DNA of 31,703 bases. Source: Fimenecus sp051881355. Its GTDB lineage: Bacteria; Bacillota; Clostridia; Oscillospirales; Acutalibacteraceae. The stretch spans positions 1-31,703 of the forward strand of contig JBJEPS010000006.1 in NCBI GenBank assembly GCA_051881355.1. Reading direction: 5' to 3'. Below the pieces are notes generated by a model. That model was given only the letters and a program-made list of their open reading frames with translations, made no database searches and had not been told where the DNA came from. This document shows, piece after piece, positions 7,683 to 14,984 of this stretch. The translations under genes and the position numbers were made by a program. Numbering within the stretch: position 1 is the stretch's first letter; each line of letters begins with the position of its first letter.

Positions 7683-9058
7683 TAAATAATCGCCTCAAAT
7701 GCCTGACGAATATTGCTGACGCCGACAACCTCAATATTGGCTTTCAAATTGGATTTAATTTTCATTAAATTATACCGTGGTACGACACATTTCTTAAACC
7801 CTAATTTTTCAGCTTCGCGAATGCGCTGTTCACACGCGCTGACAGCGCGAATCTCGCCGCCCAAACCGATTTCTCCGAATGCAAGTACATCTTCGGGCAC
7901 GGGTACATCTTTCAGACCCGAAACAATGGCAAGCGCTACAGACAAATCACAGGCAGGTTCATCGATTTTCAAGCCCCCGACGATATTCACATAGCAGTCC
8001 ATATTGCCGACAAAGTAACCGGCACGTTTTTCAAGAACAGCCAAAAGCATAGACATGCGCCCGTAATCAACGCCCGTTGCCATGCGGCGCGGTGTGCCGA
8101 AGCCTGTGGGTGTCACGAGGCTTTGTACTTCGGCAAGAATCGGGCGTGTTCCCTCCATAATGCATGCAACACAGACACCGGATACATTTTTCGGTCTGCC
8201 CGAAAGTAACATCATCGACGGATTTTCAACCTCATACAGTCCTTTGTCCTCCATTTCGAACACACCGATTTCATTGGTCGAGCCGTAACGGTTCTTTACG
8301 GCGCGTAAAATACGGTAGGAAAAATTTCGGTCGCCCTCCAAATACAGTACCGCGTCCACAATGTGTTCAAGGACCTTCGGACCTGCAATATTGCCGTCCT
8401 TGTTGACATGACCGACAATCACAATCGGAATATTGAGCGTTTTTGCCGTACGCATAAATAAATTGGTTGTTTCACGCACCTGTGTAACACTGCCGAAAGA
8501 TGAATTTAACTCCGGAATATTCATCGTCTGAATGGAGTCAATCATAACAATATCCGGCTTTTCCGCCGCAATGGTTTCACAAATATACTGTGCGTCGGTT
8601 TCACAAAGCAGAGAAAGGTTGTCCGTTGTAACAGCAAGTCTGGACGCGCGCAGTTTCAACTGATGCGCCGACTCCTCACCGGAAACATATAAAATAGACA
8701 TGCTTTTCCCTAAATGCTCACAGATTTGCAGCAACAAGGTGGATTTGCCGATTCCCGGGTCACCGCTCAAAAGTACCAAAGACCCTTTCACAAGTCCGCC
8801 GCCGAGTACACGGTTCAGCTCGCGAAGCCCTGTATCAAATCGGTGTTCGGCATCAGCAGTGATTTCGTTGAGTTTTTGCACCGAAGCACGATTTTCATAG
8901 TTTACCGCACGAGTTTTCTTTTGCGCACCTGTCTCAACCGCACGCACTTCCTCCTCCATAGTGTTCCATTCTTGACATGCAGGGCACTGACCAAACCATT
9001 TGGAGGTTTCATGCCCGCAGGCAGAACACACATAGACAGATTTTGATTTTAATGCCAT
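7682..9058 (-). CDS. radA: DNA repair protein RadA
   Basis: A RecA-related ATPase that drives branch migration and D-loop extension in recombinational repair. The 458-residue protein has the N-terminal zinc finger (Cys11, Cys14, Cys25, Cys28), Walker A GDPGIGKST at residues 99-107, and the RadA signature at 255-259. The signature reads KNRYG instead of the usual KNRFG, a conservative change. The C-terminal third is the Lon-protease-like scaffold domain (GFGTPRRMATGVDYGR onward). AAGGAAG lies before the ATG. It follows cwlD by 17 bases and its TAA overlaps the next start codon, so it sits in the cwlD transcription unit. Confidence 0.97.
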   Translation of the reverse strand: MALKSKSVYVCSACGHETSKWFGQCPACQEWNTMEEEVRAVETGAQKKTRAVNYENRASVQKLNEITADAEHRFDTGLRELNRVLGGGLVKGSLVLLSGDPGIGKSTLLLQICEHLGKSMSILYVSGEESAHQLKLRASRLAVTTDNLSLLCETDAQYICETIAAEKPDIVMIDSIQTMNIPELNSSFGSVTQVRETTNLFMRTAKTLNIPIVIVGHVNKDGNIAGPKVLEHIVDAVLYLEGDRNFSYRILRAVKNRYGSTNEIGVFEMEDKGLYEVENPSMMLLSGRPKNVSGVCVACIMEGTRPILAEVQSLVTPTGFGTPRRMATGVDYGRMSMLLAVLEKRAGYFVGNMDCYVNIVGGLKIDEPACDLSVALAIVSGLKDVPVPEDVLAFGEIGLGGEIRAVSACEQRIREAEKLGFKKCVVPRYNLMKIKSNLKANIEVVGVSNIRQAFEAII

Positions 9059-9075
9059 TTTTCTTCTTCCTTATT

Positions 9076-9783
9076 CTACGAATTCATATATTCTAAAATA
9101 CCCAATGCAATCGAAAAGGCAAGCTGCTTTTGATAATTTTCGTCTTTTAACTTTGTTGTTTCCTGCGGATTGGACAAAAATCCGCACTCTACCAATACCG
9201 CCGTCTTTTTAGCATAATATAACAAATAAATAGAACTACCCGATTTTTTGATGATGCGTTTGTTATCTGGCTGTAAGGTACTTACAACAGATTTCTGAAT
9301 GCAGTCCGCAAGAGCGGCACTTGATGTGGTATTCGGCGAATAAAACACCTGCGTTCCCCATTGTGTACTGCTTTCGTACTTGTTTTGGTGAATGCTGACA
9401 AACACAGCGTTTTCGGTTTCCTCCATAATTTTCATACGATTATGAATATCCGAAACCTTGCGTTCACGCGTGGTATCCGCATCTGCACTGTGAATGGAGT
9501 CCTCCGTTGTGCGGGTCATCACCGTTTTAATACCGAGCACTTGCAGCTGCGCTTCCAAATACTTTGCAATTTGCAAGTTAATAAGCTGTTCCACCGTTCC
9601 GTCGGCGGCAACCGCACCGCCGTCTTCTCCACCGTGCCCTGCGTCAATAATCACGACCGTTTCTTTTGCAGGGACAGACGCATTTGTTGTTTGCGCACTA
9701 TGGTAAACATATGTATAAAAAAGCAAGCAGAAAGCGAGAATAAACCCTGCCGCCCCAAGTTTGAACAACTGTATTTTGCGCAT
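9076..9783 (-). CDS. cwlD: N-acetylmuramoyl-L-alanine amidase CwlD (spore cortex maturation)
   Basis: An Amidase_3 zinc enzyme that, in spore formers, removes peptides from muramic acid as the first step of muramic-delta-lactam formation in the cortex. Starting at the ATG at 9783 the protein has 235 residues, near the 237 of Bacillus subtilis CwlD. It has an N-terminal signal or anchor helix (about residues 8-27), zinc ligands His50 (DAGHGGEDGG), Glu65 and His132 (VSIHQN), and catalytic Glu199 (LVECGFLSN). This start has GGGGTGG just upstream; an upstream in-frame start at 9852 would run through promoter sequence and add non-conserved residues. It is the first gene of a six-gene unit. Confidence 0.92.
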   Translation of the reverse strand: MRKIQLFKLGAAGFILAFCLLFYTYVYHSAQTTNASVPAKETVVIIDAGHGGEDGGAVAADGTVEQLINLQIAKYLEAQLQVLGIKTVMTRTTEDSIHSADADTTRERKVSDIHNRMKIMEETENAVFVSIHQNKYESSTQWGTQVFYSPNTTSSAALADCIQKSVVSTLQPDNKRIIKKSGSSIYLLYYAKKTAVLVECGFLSNPQETTKLKDENYQKQLAFSIALGILEYMNS

Positions 9784-9798
9784 TTTACCACCCCATAG

Positions 9799-9827
9799 TA
9801 TATATGAGTCGGTAACATGAAATATTA
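9799..9827 (-). promoter_or_regulatory. Candidate sigma-E promoter of cwlD
   Basis: On the minus strand TAATATT (9821-9827) matches the sigma-E -35 consensus exactly. After 14 bases comes CATATATA (9799-9806), close to CATACAnT. cwlD is transcribed in the mother cell by sigma-E in Bacillus subtilis. The start would fall near 9792, at the edge of the ribosome binding site, leaving a very short leader. Confidence 0.4.
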
Positions 9828-9852
9828 TAGAGCATTTCGTGCGTTTTGGCAA
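9824..9852 (-). promoter_or_regulatory. Candidate sigma-A promoter of the cwlD-radA-nan unit
   Basis: TTGCCA (9847-9852 on the minus strand), a 17-base spacer and TATAAT (9824-9829), giving a start near 9817 and a leader of about 34 bases. It overlaps the sigma-E candidate and could provide vegetative expression of radA and the nan genes. Confidence 0.6.
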
Positions 9853-9853
9853 G

Positions 9854-9884
9854 AAAAAAGCACATCGGAAAAACCGATGTGCTT
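9854..9884 (-). terminator. Intrinsic terminator after tsf
   Basis: A perfect 11-bp stem (9858-9868 with 9874-9884, AAGCACATCGG / CCGATGTGCTT) with a five-base loop. On the minus strand it is followed by T residues. It lies about 30 bases after the tsf stop and right before the cwlD promoter. Confidence 0.9.
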
Positions 9885-9913
9885 GAAATAATTTTGAATA
9901 AAGTCTGTATGCC

Positions 9914-11014
9914 TTATTTCAGCATGCTTGCGATTTCAGCAGCGAAATCGTCTTCTTTCTTCTCAATACCTTCGCCTTTTTCAAAACGGACAAAACTTGC
10001 AACCTTGATTTCAGCGCCGAATTCTTTAGCAACGGACTGAACATAACCTGCAACCGTACCGTCAAAAAGGTCAGAACGGACAAATGTCTGTTCCATAAGA
10101 CAAATTTCTTTGATTTGTTTGGAAAGACGGCCCTGAACAAGACCGACAAAGATTTTATTTTCAGAAATTTCAGCCTTATGAGAAATTGCGATTTCTGCAA
10201 GTGTAGCATAAGCCTCTTTAGAAATGAAGTTTACAAAATTCTTTCTCTGTTTCTGGTCGAGACCCTCATAAACAGCGGTATCTTCTGCACTCCATTTACC
10301 TGATTTTGCCTCGTCAATCAGGCTGTTCAGAATCGGAACAGGAAGAGAGTCGGGTTTATTCAATGCACTGTCGATTGTGATGGACTTCATCTTCGCAAGT
10401 TCGTCAGCAGAAATTGCTTCTTGAGACAAATATTCAGGGTTCATAGCGGCAATCTGCATTGCAATATTTTTACCCATAGCCGCAAACTCGGGTTTTGCGG
10501 CAGTCGCATCATCCGTGTCAAAACTAACCATAACACCAACTGTTCCGCCAGCGTGAATATAAGTTGCAACATGACCTTCTGCAAGCGCAAATCTACGGAT
10601 TTTCATATTTTCACGAAGCGCAAGGAAAACTTCCTGTACTTCCTCTTCGACGGTTTTGTCAGAGTCAACTGCTTTTACTTTCAGCAAAGCGTCCACATCA
10701 GCGGGTTTTGCCGAAACAACGGTTTTTGCAACCTTGTTAGCAAGCGCAACAAACGGCTCGCCTTTTGCAACGAAGTCGGTTTCGCAGTTGATTTCCACCA
10801 AAGCACCGCAAGTTGCGTCGCTGTATGCGGCAACAACACCTTCTGCCGCAACTCTGCTGGCTTTCTTCGCAGCAGAAGCAAGACCTTTTTCTCTCAAAAT
10901 ATCAATTGCCTTGTCCATATCCCCATCGGATTCAACAAGAGCCTTTTTGCAGTCCATCATGCCAACGCCGGTTTTTTCACGCAGCGCCTGAACGTCTTTT
11001 GCAGTAAATGCCAT
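9914..11014 (-). CDS. tsf: Elongation factor Ts with internal insertion
   Basis: The guanine-nucleotide exchange factor for EF-Tu. The N-terminal UBA-like domain (residues 1-50, VQALREKTGVGMMDCKKAL) and the TDFVAK motif (79-84) are normal. The protein has 366 residues; usual bacterial forms have about 280-310. The excess lies between PEYLSQEAIS (about 193-202) and the conserved QGRLSKQIKEICLMEQTFV (about 294-312), a stretch of about 100 residues where about 40 are typical, so roughly 60 residues are inserted in the dimerisation/C-terminal core region. No frameshift is visible and both flanks are well conserved. It follows rpsB and has AGGAGG before the ATG. Confidence 0.96.
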   Translation of the reverse strand: MAFTAKDVQALREKTGVGMMDCKKALVESDGDMDKAIDILREKGLASAAKKASRVAAEGVVAAYSDATCGALVEINCETDFVAKGEPFVALANKVAKTVVSAKPADVDALLKVKAVDSDKTVEEEVQEVFLALRENMKIRRFALAEGHVATYIHAGGTVGVMVSFDTDDATAAKPEFAAMGKNIAMQIAAMNPEYLSQEAISADELAKMKSITIDSALNKPDSLPVPILNSLIDEAKSGKWSAEDTAVYEGLDQKQRKNFVNFISKEAYATLAEIAISHKAEISENKIFVGLVQGRLSKQIKEICLMEQTFVRSDLFDGTVAGYVQSVAKEFGAEIKVASFVRFEKGEGIEKKEDDFAAEIASMLK

Positions 11015-11042
11015 AAAAAAATCCTCCTAATCTTTTTGAAAG

Positions 11043-11072
11043 TATGCCCGCACCGATAAAAGCGCGGGCATA
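11043..11072 (-). promoter_or_regulatory. Hairpin in the rpsB-tsf intergenic region
   Basis: A perfect 9-bp GC-rich stem (11043-11051 with 11064-11072, TATGCCCGC / GCGGGCATA) with a 12-base loop, directly after the rpsB stop. On the minus strand it is followed by CTTTCAAAAAG, a weak T tract, so it could act as a partial terminator or an RNA-stabilising element that sets the ratio of S2 to EF-Ts. Confidence 0.6.
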
Positions 11073-11084
11073 TCGTGTTTCAAA

Positions 11085-11825
11085 TTATTCTGCAACGGCT
11101 TCTTCTACGGGAGCTTCCTCTTCAACTGCCGCAGCGCCCTGCATACCCTGTCTGCCTTCGATAACGGCGTCTGCCATAGCACCTGCAATCAGTTTGACTG
11201 CACGAATAGCATCATCATTACCGGGAATAACATAGTCGATTTCGTCGGGGTCGCAGTTGGTATCCACAATTGCAATAATCGGAATACCAAGCTTTTTCGC
11301 CTCTGCAACGGCGATTCTCTCTTTGCGCGGGTCAACAATGAACATAGCAGCGGGCTGCTTTTTCATTTCAGTAATACCGCCCATAAACTTCTCAAGTTTT
11401 TCAATTTCCAGTTCCAGCTTCGCGGCTTCTTTCTTCGGCAAAATGTCGAAAGTACCGTCGGCTTTCATTGCCTGCAGCTGACCGAGTCTCTTAATTCTTC
11501 TTTTAATGGTGCTGAAGTTGGTAAGCATACCGCCGAGCCAACGCGCATTAACATACGGCATACCGCAACGCTGTGCTTCTTCTTTGATGGAGTCCTGCGC
11601 CTGCTTTTTGGTACCGACAAACAGGATTTCATCACCTTCTGCCGCGATGTCGCGTACAAACATATACGCTTCTTCGAGCTTTTTCACGGTTTTCTGCAAA
11701 TCAATGATGTAGATACCGTTTCTTTCGGTGAAGATGTACTCCGCCATTTTGGGGTTCCATCTTCTGGTCTGGTGACCGAAGTGTACGCCTGCTTCAAGCA
11801 GTTGTTTCATGGATACGACTGACAT
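11085..11825 (-). CDS. rpsB: 30S ribosomal protein S2
   Basis: A 246-residue ribosomal protein of the small subunit. Typical S2 blocks are visible: MKQLLEAGVHFGHQTRRWNP near the N-terminus, YIFTERNGIYIIDLQKT, the LGGMLTNFSTIKRR region and IPIIAIVDTNCDPDEIDYVIPGNDDA. The C-terminus ends in an acidic tail rich in Glu, Ala and Val, as in many Firmicutes. An AAGGAGG ribosome binding site precedes the ATG. It is the first gene of the rpsB-tsf operon, with its own strong promoter and a leader of about 95 bases. Confidence 0.98.
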   Translation of the reverse strand: MSVVSMKQLLEAGVHFGHQTRRWNPKMAEYIFTERNGIYIIDLQKTVKKLEEAYMFVRDIAAEGDEILFVGTKKQAQDSIKEEAQRCGMPYVNARWLGGMLTNFSTIKRRIKRLGQLQAMKADGTFDILPKKEAAKLELEIEKLEKFMGGITEMKKQPAAMFIVDPRKERIAVAEAKKLGIPIIAIVDTNCDPDEIDYVIPGNDDAIRAVKLIAGAMADAVIEGRQGMQGAAAVEEEAPVEEAVAE

Positions 11826-11843
11826 AAAAATTCCTCCTTATTT

Positions 11844-11873
11844 TTGCCGCCGCACAGTTCCTCTTACCGGCAA
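11844..11873 (-). promoter_or_regulatory. Possible rpsB leader hairpin
   Basis: In the leader of about 95 bases before rpsB, TTGCCG (11868-11873 read on the minus strand) can pair with CGGCAA (11844-11849), placing a short GC stem just upstream of the AAGGAGG ribosome binding site. Leaders of rpsB are autoregulated by S2 in other bacteria; whether this is such an element is not shown. Confidence 0.35.
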
Positions 11874-11927
11874 GACATATAAGCATGCAATTTTGCCGAA
11901 ATCCCCGTGCGTGTGAATTGCGATAGC

Positions 11928-11956
11928 ATTATATCATCGTCTGTTCAATATTGCAA
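11928..11956 (-). promoter_or_regulatory. Sigma-A promoter of rpsB-tsf
   Basis: TTGCAA (11951-11956 on the minus strand), a 17-base spacer and a perfect TATAAT (11928-11933). The start would be near 11921, giving a leader of about 95 bases. It lies directly after the DUF3006 gene, for which I see no GC-rich terminator, so read-through from the tepA unit into rpsB is possible. Confidence 0.8.
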
Positions 11957-11966
11957 GAGTTTTTTC

Positions 11967-12188
11967 TCAATCTGAAAAAATATTTTTTTGAAGTTGAAAC
12001 AGTTTGGCTTTTCGCGCAGCGGTTTTTTCTTCATCGACATAGAATTTACCGTTAATGTCCTTCACCACCACGTTCCCCTCGCGAACCGAAGACAAAAAAT
12101 CAGAAAGCGGAACTTGTATACATGATTTTTCTTCACATTCTAAAATCGCAAAATTATTTTCAATGCGGTCCACAATATACATATGCAT
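11967..12188 (-). CDS. DUF3006 family protein
   Basis: A 73-residue protein with the DUF3006 pattern: start YIVDRIENNFAILECE, a middle segment on the model of a short beta-barrel (VPLSDFLSSVREGNVVV), then a C-terminal helix with EEKTAARKAKLFQLQKNIF. Function is unknown. Members often lie next to ComEC-like metallo-beta-lactamase hydrolases, as here: it begins one base after the hydrolase stop, with GGAGA upstream. Met3 is an alternative start two codons inside. Confidence 0.85.
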   Translation of the reverse strand: MHMYIVDRIENNFAILECEEKSCIQVPLSDFLSSVREGNVVVKDINGKFYVDEEKTAARKAKLFQLQKNIFSD

Positions 12189-12189
12189 T

Positions 12190-13128
12190 TTATTTCTCCG
12201 TTTCTACGGAAACCGTATTGCCGTCCGAAGTGACAACAATGTTTCCGTTTCGGTCTGTTCTGCGGTAGTCAATGCCCATATCGTCCAGACGGGCTAAAAC
12301 CTTCTCACTGGGGTGATTATACGCGTTATTTTCCCCACAGGAAATGATGGCAAGCTTCGGTTGCACTGCTGTTAGATACCCTGCGGTCGAGGAGGTATTA
12401 CTGCCGTGATGCCCAAGCTTGATGACATCAGCCGAAACAGAAAATCCGGCGTCTAAAATATCCTGCTCTGATTTCTTTTCGGCATCGCCCTGAAACAGGA
12501 AAGAAGTGTTCCCGTAAACAAACTTTACCACAACCGAAGAATTGTTCAATTCTGTATAGTCATCATTCGGGGCAAACACCGTAAAGCTGCATTCGGACAG
12601 CGTGTACCTGTTGCCGGGCTTTGCAGCAATTACATTTGCACTGCTGTCCGCTAAAGCATAGAGTAAATCCTCATAGGTTTTCGAGGTTGGCATATTTTCT
12701 TCAGTATATTTCGGCAGAATTACATTTTTCACCGTATAATTTTTCAACACCTCATCTGCGCTGCCGATATGGTCTGCATGCGCATGCGTCAATATGAAAT
12801 AATCAATTTCCGTCACATTCTGCGATTCCAAATAGATATGAATTGTATCGTAGCTATCTACCTCACCTGCGTCGATTAAAACCGTGTCATCACCGCAAAT
12901 GATTAAAGTGCAATCTGCTTGACCAACATCAACAAAATGTGCGGAAAAGGGATATTCCTGTGCATTGACAGCTTGGTTTACACCGCTTTCTCGAAACAAA
13001 TCGCCCCAAGAGGGCAAGCCGAGCTTCGGCGCATATGTAACCAGTAAAGCAAACAAAACACAAACCGCAAGCACTGCGATTTGTACCGTACGTACTTTCT
13101 TATTTTTTACGTGCGCGCGTTTTGCCAT
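12190..13128 (-). CDS. ComEC/Rec2-like metallo-beta-lactamase fold hydrolase, membrane-anchored
   Basis: A 312-residue protein with one N-terminal transmembrane helix (about residues 14-33) and an extracytoplasmic metallo-beta-lactamase domain. Metal-binding motifs are THAHADHIG (114-122), Asp215 in FQGDAEKK and His240/His241 in KLGHHGSNTSS, preceded by the ComEC-type DVGQAD (67-72). The domain corresponds to the C-terminal hydrolase of ComEC, without the channel region; the family is suspected of nuclease or phosphodiesterase activity, but the substrate is unknown. I chose the ATG at 13128, which has GGAGG at ideal spacing; an upstream start at 13200 would extend into ygiQ. It still overlaps the ygiQ 3' end by 29 bases. 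Confidence 0.88.
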   Translation of the reverse strand: MAKRAHVKNKKVRTVQIAVLAVCVLFALLVTYAPKLGLPSWGDLFRESGVNQAVNAQEYPFSAHFVDVGQADCTLIICGDDTVLIDAGEVDSYDTIHIYLESQNVTEIDYFILTHAHADHIGSADEVLKNYTVKNVILPKYTEENMPTSKTYEDLLYALADSSANVIAAKPGNRYTLSECSFTVFAPNDDYTELNNSSVVVKFVYGNTSFLFQGDAEKKSEQDILDAGFSVSADVIKLGHHGSNTSSTAGYLTAVQPKLAIISCGENNAYNHPSEKVLARLDDMGIDYRRTDRNGNIVVTSDGNTVSVETEK

Positions 13129-14983
13129 TGCGTTTTCCTCCGCTGCGGTTGTTGTTCGAATGTTTGCAGGAATTCGCGATTTCGGTTGCCTTTTGCGCAT
13201 GCAACGGGCGAATTAAACACTTTTCAGAAGTGCCGATTAAATCGGTTCTGCCCGCTTTTTTCAAAGCTTCTTCCACCAAAGCACGGTTTTTCGGAATAAA
13301 ATATTGCATCAGCGCCCGCTGCATTGCCTTGTCATGCGGATTTTTCGCAACATAAACCGACTCTAATGTGTACGGGTCCAACTGGGTATAAAACATTGCA
13401 GTCGCAATTGTTCCCGGGGTCGGGTAAAAGTCCTGCACCTGCTCCGGGCGCAGATGTTCACGCTTGATAAACAACGCCAATTCCACAGCGTCCTGTAAGG
13501 TTGCACCCGGATGAGAGGACATTAAATACGGCACCAAATACTGTTCCTTGCCGATTTTCTGGGTATAGTCGAAGTATTTCTTTGAAAACTGTAAATAGGC
13601 TTCAATATGCGGTTTTCCCATTTTGTCTAGCACTGCCGCTGAACAATGCTCAGGAGCAACCTTTAATTGTCCGCTGATATGGTGTTCCACAAGCTCGCGG
13701 AAAAAGATATCGTCCTTGTCACACAACATATAGTCATAGCGAATGCCCGAACGGATAAACACTTTTTTTATTTTCGGCAGTTCACGGACGGTGCGTAAAA
13801 TATCCAAATATTCGCTGTGGTCCGCTTGCAAGGCGGGGCACGGTGACGGTGCCAAGCACTTTTTCCCTTTGCAAAGCCCTGCTTTCTCCTGTTTTTTGCA
13901 AGAGGGATAGCGGAAATTCGCCGTCGGACCGCCGATATCGTGAATATAGCCTTTAAAATCAGGCATTTCCGTAATGCGCTTTGCCTCAGCGACAATCGAT
14001 TCTTTACTGCGTGAGGTGATATATCGACCTTGGTGAAACGCTAAGGAGCAGAAATTGCACGCACCGAAGCAGCCTCGGTTTTGTGTAATAGAAAACTTAA
14101 CTTCTTCAATTCCGGGCACACCGCCGTCTTTTTCGTAAATCGGGTGATAGGTACGGCAATACGGCAAATCGTAAACCGCATCTAATTCTTCCCGCGTGAG
14201 CGGCGCCATCGGCGGATTTTGCACAAGCATTTGCTTGCCGTGCTTTTGCCGCAATTGTTTGCCGCGAATATGGTCTTGTTCGTCCTGCTCAATGCGACAG
14301 GAAATGGCATATTCGCGTTTCGATTTCAACACATTTTCATAGGACGGACACTCCGTGCAATACGGTGTTTCCGAGACAGGCACAGCATAACAAGTCCCAC
14401 GAATATCGTGCATATCACGAATAGACTCCCCTGCCGCGAGTCGTGCGGCAATTTCAACAGTCACCTTTTCCCCCATACCGTAGGATATTAAATCTGCTCC
14501 GGAGTCAAGCAAAATGGAGGGACGAATTTTATCATCCCAATAATCATAATGCGCAAAGCGGCGCAATGATGCCTCCAAGCCGCCGATCACAATCGGAATA
14601 TCTCCGTAGGCTTCGCGGATTTTTTTACAGTATACAATCACCGCGCGGTCAGGGCGCAGACCCATTTTTCCACCCGGAGAATACGCGTCGGTACTGCGTT
14701 TTTTCTTCGCGACCGTGTAATGCGCAACCATAGAATCGATATTACCCGATGAAACAAAAAAGCCGAGTTTCGGTTTTCCGAATCGCGTAAAATCTTCTAT
14801 ACAATCCGTTTTTGGCTGTGCCAAAACTGCCACCTTATACCCATTTGCTTCCAACACACGGGTAATAATTGCCGCGCCGAAGCTCGGGTGGTCTACATAC
14901 GCGTCACCGCTGACATAGACAAAATCAACGCTCTCCCACCCGCGCGCGGACATATCTTCTTTTGAAATCGGTAAAAACTGCAT
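13100..14983 (-). CDS. YgiQ family radical SAM protein
   Basis: A 627-residue radical S-adenosylmethionine enzyme of the YgiQ (UPF0313) family. The family N-terminus FLPISKEDM and GDAYVDHPSFGAAI is present, and the iron-sulfur cluster cysteines are Cys305, Cys309 and Cys312 (CFGACNFC). The later motif with VAPEHCSAAVLDKMGKP is also typical, and the C-terminal tail is basic. The reaction is not established for this family. The ATG at 14983 was chosen over one at 15001 because it matches the family start and has GAGGAA in the end of ftsK. It begins one base after the ftsK stop. Confidence 0.93.
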   Translation of the reverse strand: MQFLPISKEDMSARGWESVDFVYVSGDAYVDHPSFGAAIITRVLEANGYKVAVLAQPKTDCIEDFTRFGKPKLGFFVSSGNIDSMVAHYTVAKKKRSTDAYSPGGKMGLRPDRAVIVYCKKIREAYGDIPIVIGGLEASLRRFAHYDYWDDKIRPSILLDSGADLISYGMGEKVTVEIAARLAAGESIRDMHDIRGTCYAVPVSETPYCTECPSYENVLKSKREYAISCRIEQDEQDHIRGKQLRQKHGKQMLVQNPPMAPLTREELDAVYDLPYCRTYHPIYEKDGGVPGIEEVKFSITQNRGCFGACNFCSLAFHQGRYITSRSKESIVAEAKRITEMPDFKGYIHDIGGPTANFRYPSCKKQEKAGLCKGKKCLAPSPCPALQADHSEYLDILRTVRELPKIKKVFIRSGIRYDYMLCDKDDIFFRELVEHHISGQLKVAPEHCSAAVLDKMGKPHIEAYLQFSKKYFDYTQKIGKEQYLVPYLMSSHPGATLQDAVELALFIKREHLRPEQVQDFYPTPGTIATAMFYTQLDPYTLESVYVAKNPHDKAMQRALMQYFIPKNRALVEEALKKAGRTDLIGTSEKCLIRPLHAQKATEIANSCKHSNNNRSGGKRNGKTRARKK

Positions 14984-14984
14984 A

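Noticed and set aside
9784..9852. N-terminal extension of CwlD to position 9852
   Set aside because: It would run through the promoter and lacks family conservation; the ATG at 9783 has a ribosome binding site and gives the normal length.
10421..11059. Open frame of 212 codons antisense to tsf
   Set aside because: A shadow of the well-conserved tsf gene; Cys/Asn/Phe-rich composition has no protein-like pattern.
13129..13200. N-terminal extension of the MBL hydrolase to 13200
   Set aside because: It lies in the ygiQ 3' end; the ATG at 13128 has an ideal GGAGG.
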